Part shown: positions 8,211 to 15,574 of the stretch, piece after piece | Position numbering within the stretch: position 1 is the stretch's first letter | Layout of the letters: every line of letters starts with the position of its first letter | Position numbers and translations under genes: made by a program | Assembly: GCF_018205345.1 (NCBI RefSeq) | Contig: NZ_JADRHM010000023.1 | Coordinates: 1 to 32,552, forward strand | DNA length: 32,552 nucleotides | Origin: Fusobacterium sp. DD2 | GTDB lineage: Bacteria > Fusobacteriota > Fusobacteriia > Fusobacteriales > Fusobacteriaceae | Reading direction: 5' to 3' | Notes under the pieces: model-generated | Database searches by the model: none | What the model saw: the letters and a program-made list of their open reading frames with translations, nothing else | What the model was told of the DNA's origin: nothing

Positions 8211-8472
8211 TTTCTATAAAAAATTTATTCTTTTATTAATGAAATAAACCCTTAAAAATTGCTTTTTTACAGTAAGTGAGGTAATATTGTAAAAAGAGTA
8301 ATGGAATATTTTTTTTAAAATGAGAAAAAAGAAAAATAATTTTAATGTTTCAATTTTTTAGTATATAAAGTTAAATAAATTGGTATGGCGAATATAGCTG
8401 AAAATCCTAGGGTTTAGGTGAAAAATACTATTTAGGAGAGATTATACTGTTAAATTGTCTATTTTTTTGTAC
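8211..8472. other. Non-coding AT-rich intergenic DNA
   Basis: No ORF with a ribosome site is seen on either strand. It contains a hairpin at 8262-8296 (9 bp with one bulged T) that lacks an adjoining T-tract, so it is not an obvious terminator, and several homopolymeric A/T runs. An RNA gene cannot be excluded. Confidence 0.5.
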
Positions 8473-8511
8473 TAGTGGTACTTTACAAAACCACTATAAA
8501 TATATTATAAT
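8473..8511 (+). promoter_or_regulatory. Promoter of the peptidase-mreC operon, with overlapping inverted repeat
   Basis: The -35 TTTACA (8482-8487) and -10 TATAAT (8506-8511) are 18 nt apart. A 7-bp inverted repeat, TAGTGGT (8473-8479) and ACCACTA (8490-8496), flanks the -35 box symmetrically and would fit a repressor or activator site. The start codon is 40 nt downstream of the -10. Confidence 0.65.
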
Positions 8512-8550
8512 TGTTAGAAGAATAGTACTTGGGAAAAATAAGGAGGCATC

Positions 8551-9660
8551 ATGGTTAATCAGGAAAGAATTGTTGAAAATTTTATTAATATGGTAAAAAT
8601 TGCATCTCCATCTTTAAAAGAGAGAGAGGTTGCAGATTATATAAAAAAAGAACTAAAAGAACTTGGACTTGAAGTTATTGAAGACAATGCAGGCAAGAAT
8701 TTAGGAGGTACAACAGGGAATATCATTGGAATTCTTCGTGCACCAGGGAAATCAAAGCTAATGTTAAGTGCACATATGGATACTGTTCTTCCTTGTGAAA
8801 ATATAAAACCTATTATAGAAAATGGAATAATTAAAAGTGATGGAACTACAATTTTAGGTGGAGATGATAAAGCTGGAATTGCAGCTATTATAGAGGGACT
8901 GAGAATAATTAAAGAAGAAGGAATAGATCATCCTGAAGTTATAGTTCTATGTTCAATAGCAGAAGAGATAGGACTTAAAGGAGCAAAGGAATTTGAAATA
9001 GATAGTTATAAACCTGATTACTCTTTTATCCTAGATTCAGGTGGTAAGCCAGGAGTTGCTATTATTCAGACACCTTATAATGCAAGAGGAGAAATTAAAA
9101 TAATTGGCAAATCGGCTCATGCTGGAATTGCACCTGAAACAGGAGTAAATGCATTGACAGTAGCTGCTCATGCAATTACTAAATTAAAACTTGGAAGAGT
9201 GGATGCTGATACTACCTCTAATATAGGTATGGTTAGAGGGGGAGAGGCTTTAAATATAGTTATGCCTGAAGTTACACTGAAATATGAAGCAAGAAGTTTT
9301 TCAAAGGAAAAGCTTGATAATTTATTATCTGAAACAAAAGAGATATTTAAAAGCACTACTGAAAGATTTGGTGCTGGTTATGAGTATAATATAAACATTG
9401 AATATCCAGGATATCATCTAAAAGAAGATGAAGAGATAGTTCAATGTTTTAGAAAAGCTTGTAATAATGCAGGATTTGATTGTGTAACTAAATCAACTGG
9501 TGGTGGAAGCGATTCAAATATATATAGTGGACATGGATATAAAGCAATGACAATTGGAGTTGGAATGTCTAAAGTTCATACAAAAGAAGAGTTTTTAAAA
9601 ATAGAAGATTTAGTTGGAACAGCAAAGTTAGTAGTTGAGTTAGTAAAGGAATTTGCATGA
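8551..9660 (+). CDS. M20 family metallopeptidase (PepT/YqjE-like tripeptidase)
   Basis: Cytosolic di-zinc aminopeptidase of the M20 family, probably cleaving short peptides. The 369 aa show the metal and catalytic residues in order: H75-M-D77 (HMD), G104-D-D106, the E138-E139 pair with catalytic Glu138, D162 in LDSGG, and H343 near the C-terminus. The dimerisation (lid) domain lies between about 175 and 290. The ATG follows AAGGAGG. The gene heads a long operon and its last four bases overlap the mreC start (ATGA). It is shorter than classical PepT (about 410 aa) and closer to the YqjE branch. Substrate is inferred. Confidence 0.9.
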   Translation: MVNQERIVENFINMVKIASPSLKEREVADYIKKELKELGLEVIEDNAGKNLGGTTGNIIGILRAPGKSKLMLSAHMDTVLPCENIKPIIENGIIKSDGTTILGGDDKAGIAAIIEGLRIIKEEGIDHPEVIVLCSIAEEIGLKGAKEFEIDSYKPDYSFILDSGGKPGVAIIQTPYNARGEIKIIGKSAHAGIAPETGVNALTVAAHAITKLKLGRVDADTTSNIGMVRGGEALNIVMPEVTLKYEARSFSKEKLDNLLSETKEIFKSTTERFGAGYEYNINIEYPGYHLKEDEEIVQCFRKACNNAGFDCVTKSTGGGSDSNIYSGHGYKAMTIGVGMSKVHTKEEFLKIEDLVGTAKLVVELVKEFA

Positions 9661-10502
9661 TGATGCTTAGAAAAAATAATAATTCAAATGATTCTTTTAA
9701 TAAAAAAATTATAATATTTCTTGTTGGAGTTGTACTGATTTTTGGACTATTCCAAAGTGCAGTTAACTATGGAGTAGATTTGGTTAGTTTTATAGTTTTT
9801 CCAGTACAAAAAAAGATTTATGAAGTAGGGACATATATAAAAGAAACAACAGATGCAGTTACAAAATATAAAGAGGTTTTAGAGGAAAATAGAGTTCTAA
9901 AAGCTGACAACATAAAATACGAAAGAGTTGTAGCTGTTAATAGAGAACTGATAGATGAAAATATTCGACTTAAAAATATACTTGATATGAAAGAAGAAAA
10001 ACAACTTGACATAAAAGTTGCAAAAGTTAATTTTAAAAATCAGAACAACCTTTATGAGAGATTTTTTATAAATCTTGGAAAAAATGATGGAATGAAAAAG
10101 AATATGATAGTTCTCACAGAAGATAATAAACTTATTGGAAAAATTGGGAAAGTCTATGGAGATTATTCAGTGGTAGATATGATAACAGGAGAAAATTCCA
10201 ATGTAAGTGGACTAAGTGAGAGTAATATGCTTGGAGTAGTTAAAGGAAGTAATGAAGATGATGGAACATTATACTTTGAACCAAATACGTTTCAAAATAT
10301 TTTACAGGTAGGAGAAAAGGTATATACATCTGGTGTAAGTGATATCTATTCAAAAGGTCTTTATATAGGAGATATTTCACAAATAGATGATGTACAGGGA
10401 GATGTATTTAGAAGTATAAGGCTTAAAAATAATGTAGATATATTAAATATGACTGAAGTGCTGATTTTAATGCCGAAAGATAAAAAAGGGGAGAAAAAAT
10501 GA
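9657..10502 (+). CDS. mreC: Rod shape-determining protein MreC
   Basis: Bitopic periplasmic scaffold of the elongasome. It has a charged start, one membrane helix (about 18-40), a coiled coil (about 70-115) and a beta-rich C-terminal domain with the MreC hallmarks: YERFFINLGKNDGM, IGKIGKVY, SNVSGLSES and VYTSGVSDIYSKGLYIGDI. The start codon lies inside the stop of the peptidase gene (ATGA), implying translational coupling; three ATGs in a row leave the first residue uncertain. Usual partners mreB and mreD are not adjacent. At 281 aa the length is normal. Confidence 0.93.
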   Translation: MMMLRKNNNSNDSFNKKIIIFLVGVVLIFGLFQSAVNYGVDLVSFIVFPVQKKIYEVGTYIKETTDAVTKYKEVLEENRVLKADNIKYERVVAVNRELIDENIRLKNILDMKEEKQLDIKVAKVNFKNQNNLYERFFINLGKNDGMKKNMIVLTEDNKLIGKIGKVYGDYSVVDMITGENSNVSGLSESNMLGVVKGSNEDDGTLYFEPNTFQNILQVGEKVYTSGVSDIYSKGLYIGDISQIDDVQGDVFRSIRLKNNVDILNMTEVLILMPKDKKGEKK

Positions 10503-11065
10503 TTAGAATTTTAAGAATAATGATTTTTATCCTGTGTAGTTGTGCAAGTTTTGCAGGAGTACAAAGCTTAACAAATATAAAGAGTTTAAAAGTAGAGATT
10601 CAAGAGACTACATATGTAAATAATAAAACTAAAAAAAGCGAGTATAATTTAGAATTTGTTAAACCAGATAAATTTAGAAAAGATGTTATCAGTCCTGAAA
10701 TGAATAAAGGTGAGATATATATATACGTTGGAAATGAAAAGACAGTATACCTTCCTTTTTTTGATCAAGTGACAAAAGAGACTACTGACTCTGAAGAAAA
10801 TGATATTATCAGTGCTATTAATTATATTTTGAATATAGAAAATAGAGATCCTGAATTTTCACAGAAGTACTATACGAAAAAACTTAAATATCTTAACTTA
10901 GATAATGGTAGTAAGATAGAGATTTCCAATTTAAAAACTGTAGATAATTATTTGTTGCCTTTTACTTTTGATATATATGAAGGAGATAGTAAGATGGCAA
11001 CACTTAAGATAAAAAAATACAGTATAAATCCTTCAATATCTGATGAGGAGTTTAAAATGAAATGA
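10499..11065 (+). CDS. LolA-like outer-membrane lipoprotein carrier protein
   Basis: Secreted protein of 188 aa with a signal peptide (about 1-19, MIRILRIMIFILCSCASFAG). The mature part reads like the LolA/LolB-type half barrel that carries lipoproteins across the periplasm: LKSLKVEIQET, a FVKPDKFRKDV strand-turn-strand, and a C-terminal TLKIKKYSINPSISDEEFKM ending like LolA. The start overlaps the mreC stop (ATGA) and the 3' end overlaps recO. It supports a diderm host. Similarity to E. coli LolA is weak, so the carrier role is inferred from fold-like pattern and context. Confidence 0.75.
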   Translation: MIRILRIMIFILCSCASFAGVQSLTNIKSLKVEIQETTYVNNKTKKSEYNLEFVKPDKFRKDVISPEMNKGEIYIYVGNEKTVYLPFFDQVTKETTDSEENDIISAINYILNIENRDPEFSQKYYTKKLKYLNLDNGSKIEISNLKTVDNYLLPFTFDIYEGDSKMATLKIKKYSINPSISDEEFKMK

Positions 11066-11778
11066 TCAATTTTATAAATGATGAGGGTATAGTTATTAAT
11101 AAACAGGATTATGGCGAGGCAGATAGGTATGTAACTGTCTTTACCAAGAATATGGGAAAGATAGTTTTTTTTATAAAAGGAATAAGGAAAAGCAAAAAAA
11201 GAGAGGTAAGTGCAGTAGATGTTCTGACTCTATCTAAGTTTACCTTTTATAGAAAAAAAGAGAACTATATTGTATCAAATCTTCAATGTTGTGATTCTTA
11301 TTCAGAGATAAAGCAGGATTTGGATAATTTAGGACTTTCTCTTTATGTAATGAGTGTTTTAAATTCAGTTTTAGTAGAAAATAACAGGAAGAGAAAGCTT
11401 TTTAATATTACAAAAAAAACTTTAGATTATCTAAAGACAAGTAAAGATGAAAAGAATAATTATACACTTATAGCTTATTATCTTCATTATATAATAAAGG
11501 ATGAGGGATTAAGAATTAATAAAGGAGAGGGAAATAACTTCTCTTTTAGGGAATCCAGGTTTATACAACAAAATGAGGAATTTACATATAAAGTCACCAA
11601 TGAACAAAGAGAAATACTTGTTAAAATTATCGAGGGAAAAGTAAGAGAGATTATAAAGGGAAACTATTTTATAAGTGATTTAGTGAGAGTGATATCTTTA
11701 TTGGAAAAATATCTTAATTTTCAATTTGGAATATCATTAAAATTAAAAAATTATTTTATGGGGGTAGGGAATGATTAA
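11062..11778 (+). CDS. recO: DNA repair protein RecO
   Basis: RecFOR-pathway mediator that helps RecA load on SSB-coated DNA. The 238 aa begin with the typical OB-fold opening (EGIVINKQDYGEADRYVTVFTKNMGKI) and the FIKGIRKSKKR segment, followed by an all-helical C-terminal part. The zinc-finger cysteines seen in some RecO proteins are not evident. The start overlaps the LolA-like stop and the end overlaps the next gene by 8 nt, so it sits in the tightest part of the operon. Confidence 0.9.
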   Translation: MINFINDEGIVINKQDYGEADRYVTVFTKNMGKIVFFIKGIRKSKKREVSAVDVLTLSKFTFYRKKENYIVSNLQCCDSYSEIKQDLDNLGLSLYVMSVLNSVLVENNRKRKLFNITKKTLDYLKTSKDEKNNYTLIAYYLHYIIKDEGLRINKGEGNNFSFRESRFIQQNEEFTYKVTNEQREILVKIIEGKVREIIKGNYFISDLVRVISLLEKYLNFQFGISLKLKNYFMGVGND

Positions 11779-12244
11779 CATGGTAAAAATTACTGACTAT
11801 ATGTCAGAAGATTTGATTTCTCTAAATTTAAAATCGAAAACCAAGGCAGAGGTATTAATAGAACTTTCTAAACTGATGGAGAAATCTCCAAATATTGAAG
11901 AGGGAGATGATGTTGTTTACACGGCATTGGTAGATAGAGAAAAAATAGGAAGTACAGGAATAGGAAAAGGAGTAGCTATTCCCCACGCTAAAACAGAAGG
12001 AGCAAAAGGACTTACAATAGCATTTGGAATAAGCAGAGATAAAATTGACTTTAATTCAATGGATGAAGAGGATGTAAATATATTCTTTGTATTTGCTTCA
12101 CCAAATAAAGATAGTCAAGTATATCTAAAAGTCCTTGCTAGAATCTCAAGACTTATAAGAGAGGAAAGTTTTAGACAGGGGCTTCTAAATTGCAAAAGTG
12201 CAAGAGAAGTAATAGATTATATCGATAAAAAAGAATCTGAGTAA
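11771..12244 (+). CDS. PTS EIIA domain protein (fructose/nitrogen-type, PtsN-like)
   Basis: Single-domain EIIA of the mannitol/fructose family. The phosphoryl-accepting histidine is H72 in GVAIPHAKT, preceded by the REKIGSTGIG motif typical of EIIA-Ntr/Fru. No EIIB or EIIC gene is near, so it is more likely a regulatory EIIA than part of a sugar permease. Two starts are possible: ATG at 11771 (overlaps recO by 8 nt) or ATG at 11780, with the same GGGTAGGGA ribosome site; the second has better spacing. 157 aa from the first start. Confidence 0.88.
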   Translation: MINMVKITDYMSEDLISLNLKSKTKAEVLIELSKLMEKSPNIEEGDDVVYTALVDREKIGSTGIGKGVAIPHAKTEGAKGLTIAFGISRDKIDFNSMDEEDVNIFFVFASPNKDSQVYLKVLARISRLIREESFRQGLLNCKSAREVIDYIDKKESE

Positions 12245-12270
12245 TATTAAAGAGGTATAGGTGAGTAATA

Positions 12271-12753
12271 ATGAAATGCCCGTTTTGTAATTCTGAAGAT
12301 ACAAAAGTAGTAGATAGCCGTTCATTTATGGATGGATATTCTATTAAAAGAAGACGTGAATGCATAAATTGTCAAAAAAGATTTACAACATATGAAAAAG
12401 TGGAAGAGATTCCTTTATACATAGTTAAAAAAGATAAAAGAAGAGAAAAATTTGACAGGAATAAACTTTTAAGAGGGTTAACAGCTGCTACAATTAAAAG
12501 AAATATAAGCAGAGAGGAACTTGAAACTTTTGTATTGGAAATAGAAAAATCAATACAGAATTCACTTAGAAATGAGATAAGCACTAAGGAACTTGGAGAG
12601 ATTGTAATGGAAAAATTATTGCATACTGACCAGGTTGCATATGTAAGATTTGTTTCAGTTTATAAGGAATTCAATGATATAAAATCTTTTATAGAGATAG
12701 TTGAAAAAATAAGTGATAACAAAGATAAAGAAATGGAGGAAAAACAGGAATGA
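12271..12753 (+). CDS. nrdR: Transcriptional repressor NrdR
   Basis: Nucleotide-sensing repressor of ribonucleotide reductase genes. The N-terminal zinc ribbon uses C3, C6, C31 and C34, followed by RRRECINCQKRFTTYE; the ATP-cone domain (about 47-137) has VVKKDKRREKFDRNKL-like opening and the AYVRFVSVYKEF ending. The 160 aa match the family length. No NrdR box or nrd gene is seen in this window, so its targets lie elsewhere. The stop overlaps the fmt start (ATGA). Confidence 0.97.
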   Translation: MKCPFCNSEDTKVVDSRSFMDGYSIKRRRECINCQKRFTTYEKVEEIPLYIVKKDKRREKFDRNKLLRGLTAATIKRNISREELETFVLEIEKSIQNSLRNEISTKELGEIVMEKLLHTDQVAYVRFVSVYKEFNDIKSFIEIVEKISDNKDKEMEEKQE

Positions 12754-13682
12754 GAATACTTTTTATGGGAACTCCTGAATTTGCAGTACCATGTTTTGAT
12801 GTATTAAATAAAGAATATGGAATAATTGGGGCATTTACAAAAATTGACAAACCAAATATGAGAGGGAAGAAGATTAAATATACTCCAGTAAAGGAGTATG
12901 CATTGGGAAATAATATTCCAATTTATCAGCCAAATACTTTAAAAAGTAAGGAAACACAGGATTTGATAAAAGAATTAAATCCTGATCTTATAGTGGTTGT
13001 AGCTTATGGTAAGATTTTACCTAAGGAGATAATTGATATTCCTAAATATGGAGTAATCAATGTACACTCATCTCTTTTACCAAAATATAGAGGTGCAGCA
13101 CCAATAAATGCAGCACTTATCCATGGAGAAGAGGAAACAGGAGTAAGTATTATGTATATAGCTGAAGAGCTTGATGCTGGAGATGTAATTCTTACTAAGA
13201 AAACTAAAATAACAGATGAGGATAATTTTGAATCTCTTCATGATAGATTACAGGCTTTAGGAGCAGAAGGACTTTTAGAAGCAGTAAAGCTAATTGAAAA
13301 AGGAGAAGCTCCAAGAGAGGTCCAAGATCATAGTAAAGCAACATTTGTTAAACCTTTTTCAAAGGAAGATTGCAGAATTGATTGGAATAAAACTGAAAGA
13401 GAGATATTCAACTTTGTAAGAGGAATGGATCCATTACCAACAGCATTTAGTATGTCAAATGATAAACTGTTTAAAATATATGCAGTAAAAGAAAATCATA
13501 AGGTATATGAAAATGGTGTTCCTGGAGAAGTAGTAGACAGAATAAAAAAACAGGGAGTAGTAGTTAAAACTGGAGATGGAAGTGTAATTCTAACTCAGGT
13601 AAAACCTGAAAATAAAAAAATTCTTACAGGTGTGGATATTATGAATGGAAATGTAATTAAAGTTGGAGATAAATTTAACTAG
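12750..13682 (+). CDS. fmt: Methionyl-tRNA formyltransferase
   Basis: Formylates Met-tRNA(fMet) using 10-formyl-tetrahydrofolate, for initiation. The 310 aa show the start MGTPEFAVPCFD, the formyltransferase core GVINVHSSLLPKYRGAAPIN with the catalytic Asn-His region, and a C-terminal OB-like domain (about 205-310). The start lies in the nrdR stop (ATGA), after GGAGG. The next gene, folD, makes its cofactor, so the pair links one-carbon supply to initiation. Confidence 0.97.
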   Translation: MRILFMGTPEFAVPCFDVLNKEYGIIGAFTKIDKPNMRGKKIKYTPVKEYALGNNIPIYQPNTLKSKETQDLIKELNPDLIVVVAYGKILPKEIIDIPKYGVINVHSSLLPKYRGAAPINAALIHGEEETGVSIMYIAEELDAGDVILTKKTKITDEDNFESLHDRLQALGAEGLLEAVKLIEKGEAPREVQDHSKATFVKPFSKEDCRIDWNKTEREIFNFVRGMDPLPTAFSMSNDKLFKIYAVKENHKVYENGVPGEVVDRIKKQGVVVKTGDGSVILTQVKPENKKILTGVDIMNGNVIKVGDKFN

Positions 13683-13694
13683 AAAGGTAATACA

Positions 13695-14549
13695 ATGACA
13701 ATATTAGATGGTAAAAATTTAGCAAAGAAAATTAGAAATGAAGTAAAGGAAGAAACAGCTCTTTTAATGGAGAAGACAGGGAAAAAACCAGGTCTTGCTA
13801 TTGTGCTTGTAGGAGATGACCCAGCTTCTAAAATTTATGTAAACTCTAAAATAAAAGGTTGTAAAGAGATAGGTTTTGAAAGTTTTGCTCATTTTCTACC
13901 TGGAAATACTTCAGAAGAGGAGCTTTTAGATACGATAGATAAGCTTAACAGAGATGATAATGTAAATGGAATTTTAGTACAACTTCCATTACCTGATCAT
14001 ATAAATGAAAAAAAAGTAATTGCAAAAATAGCATTGGAAAAAGATGTAGATGGATTTAAACCTGAAAATCTAGGAATGCTTTTCTTAAATGATAAAGCAA
14101 GCATACATTCATGTACACCAGCAGGAATACTTAGACTTTTAGATGAATACAATATAGATCTTAAGGGAAAAGATGCAGTTATAGTTGGAAGAAGTAACAT
14201 AGTTGGGAAACCTCTTGCAGGGCTTTTCATCAATAGGAGCGCAACTGTAACAGTATGTAACAGTAAGACTAAAGATTTAAAAGAAAAAACTAAAAATGCA
14301 GATGTAGTAGTTATGGCTGTAGGTAAAGCAAAACTTTTAACTGAAGATATGGTAAAAGATGGAGCTGTAATAGTTGATGTTGGAATCAATAGAACTGAAA
14401 ATGGAATAGTAGGAGATGTTGATTTTGAAAATGTAGCACCAAAATGTAGTTTCATCACTCCAGTACCTGGTGGAGTAGGACCAATGACAGTGGCAATGCT
14501 TTTCCATAATACTTTAAAAGCTTTTAAAAATATTAATAATATAGAATAA
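13695..14549 (+). CDS. folD: Methylenetetrahydrofolate dehydrogenase/cyclohydrolase
   Basis: Bifunctional enzyme producing 10-formyl-THF from 5,10-methylene-THF. The 284 aa contain the catalytic YVNSKIKGC (Tyr/Lys pair), the GILVQLPLPDHI and KDVDGF signatures, the NADP-binding GRSNIVGKPLAGLF loop and the C-terminal TPVPGGVGPMTVAML motif. It starts 12 nt after fmt, whose substrate it supplies. Confidence 0.97.
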   Translation: MTILDGKNLAKKIRNEVKEETALLMEKTGKKPGLAIVLVGDDPASKIYVNSKIKGCKEIGFESFAHFLPGNTSEEELLDTIDKLNRDDNVNGILVQLPLPDHINEKKVIAKIALEKDVDGFKPENLGMLFLNDKASIHSCTPAGILRLLDEYNIDLKGKDAVIVGRSNIVGKPLAGLFINRSATVTVCNSKTKDLKEKTKNADVVVMAVGKAKLLTEDMVKDGAVIVDVGINRTENGIVGDVDFENVAPKCSFITPVPGGVGPMTVAMLFHNTLKAFKNINNIE

Positions 14550-14565
14550 TCAAGGGAGATATAGT

Positions 14566-15015
14566 ATGAAAAAAGAAGAAAAAAGAGAGTATTATATAGT
14601 TGATAAAAGAATACTTCCAAATTCTATCCAAAGTGTAATCAAGGTAAATGATTTGGTACAACACACTAATATTTCAAAATATGAAGCAATAAAAAAGGTA
14701 GGAATTAGTAGAAGTACATATTACAAATATAAAGATTATATAAAACCATTTTTCGAAAGTGGAAAGGAAAAAGTTTTTAACATCCATATGTCTTTAATTG
14801 ATAAACCTGGAATTTTAGCAAAAATTCTTAATATAATTGCTGGAGAAGATATGAATATACTTACAATACTTCAAAATATTGCAATAGATGGAATTGCTAA
14901 ATCAACAATTTCTATTCAAACAACAGAAAATATGCTTAGAAAAATAGAAGGAATGCTTGAAAAAATATCTGAAGTTGATGGAGTAAAAGATATTAGAATA
15001 ATTGGAAGCAATTAA
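14566..15015 (+). CDS. ACT domain protein of the UPF0735 (PheB-like) family
   Basis: The 149 aa combine an N-terminal helical segment (about 1-65) that looks like a helix-turn-helix (SKYEAIKKVGISRSTYYKY) with a C-terminal ACT domain (about 70-147, HMSLIDKPGILAKILNIIA). The layout is that of UPF0735/PheB proteins, found next to amino-acid genes in Firmicutes. ACT domains usually bind amino acids and the first part could bind DNA, so it may be an amino-acid-responsive regulator, but the function is not established. It lies between folD and accB. Confidence 0.85.
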   Translation: MKKEEKREYYIVDKRILPNSIQSVIKVNDLVQHTNISKYEAIKKVGISRSTYYKYKDYIKPFFESGKEKVFNIHMSLIDKPGILAKILNIIAGEDMNILTILQNIAIDGIAKSTISIQTTENMLRKIEGMLEKISEVDGVKDIRIIGSN

Positions 15016-15039
15016 AAGAAAATTTTTGGAGGAGTAAAG

Positions 15040-15492
15040 ATGAAAATCGATGTAAAAACTATAAAAGAATTAGCTGAAAATTTAGATAAATATAAGCTAA
15101 ATGAAATTGCAGTTGAAAGTGAAGGTGTAAAACTTACACTAAAAAAAGAAAAACCAATGAAAAATATTGAGGTAATTCAACCCCAACAGATTATTCCTCA
15201 AGTATTGGTAGAGGGAGATGCACCTGCTGCAGAAGAACAAGAAGAGGAGAGTTTAAACTGTGAATATATTACAGCTCCTATGGTAGGAACTTTCTATACT
15301 TCTTCAGCACCTGGAAATCCAGCTTTTGTAAGAGTTGGAACTGAAGTAGCTCCAGGAGAAACACTTTGCATAATCGAAGCTATGAAACTTTTAAATGAGG
15401 TTAAAGCTCATAAAGCATGTAAAATAGTTAAGATTTTAGTTGAAGATGGTCAAGTTGTTAAAAAAGGTGATAAACTATTTGCTATTGAGTAA
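15040..15492 (+). CDS. accB: Biotin carboxyl carrier protein (AccB-like)
   Basis: Carries carboxybiotin between carboxylase subunits. The biotinyl domain (about 75-150) has the EAMKL motif with Lys116 as the biotinylation site, and the AccB-style TAPMVGTFYTSSAPGNPAFV 'thumb' region. The N-terminal region (DVKTIKELAENLDKYKLNEI) and acidic linker match acetyl-CoA carboxylase BCCP. accC, accA and accD are not adjacent, so a role with another biotin enzyme is possible, although the N-terminus argues for AccB. Last gene of the operon; a weak terminator overlaps its end. Confidence 0.9.
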   Translation: MKIDVKTIKELAENLDKYKLNEIAVESEGVKLTLKKEKPMKNIEVIQPQQIIPQVLVEGDAPAAEEQEEESLNCEYITAPMVGTFYTSSAPGNPAFVRVGTEVAPGETLCIIEAMKLLNEVKAHKACKIVKILVEDGQVVKKGDKLFAIE

Positions 15493-15509
15493 TAGCAATA
15501 TTGTTTTTT
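15479..15509 (+). terminator. Probable weak terminator after accB
   Basis: An 8-bp AT-rich stem (15479-15486 with 15491-15498) overlaps the accB stop codon and has a GAGT loop. Six T follow after five bases (15504-15509). The low GC content of the stem makes it a leaky candidate. Confidence 0.4.
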
Positions 15510-15574
15510 GAAAAGCTATATGATAACATTTAAATATAAATTTGTGTAAAAATAAGGAAGGTGTATGATTAAAA

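Noticed and set aside
8384-8418. Ten-codon frame (MANIAENPRV) in the intergenic gap, as a leader peptide
   Set aside because: It has no ribosome site, no rare-codon or amino-acid signature and lies before the mapped promoter.
13997-14620. 207-codon open frame on the minus strand
   Set aside because: Antisense to folD and the start of the ACT gene; the + strand proteins have all family motifs, and the minus-strand translation is low-complexity Ser/Thr/Leu/Phe with no ribosome site.
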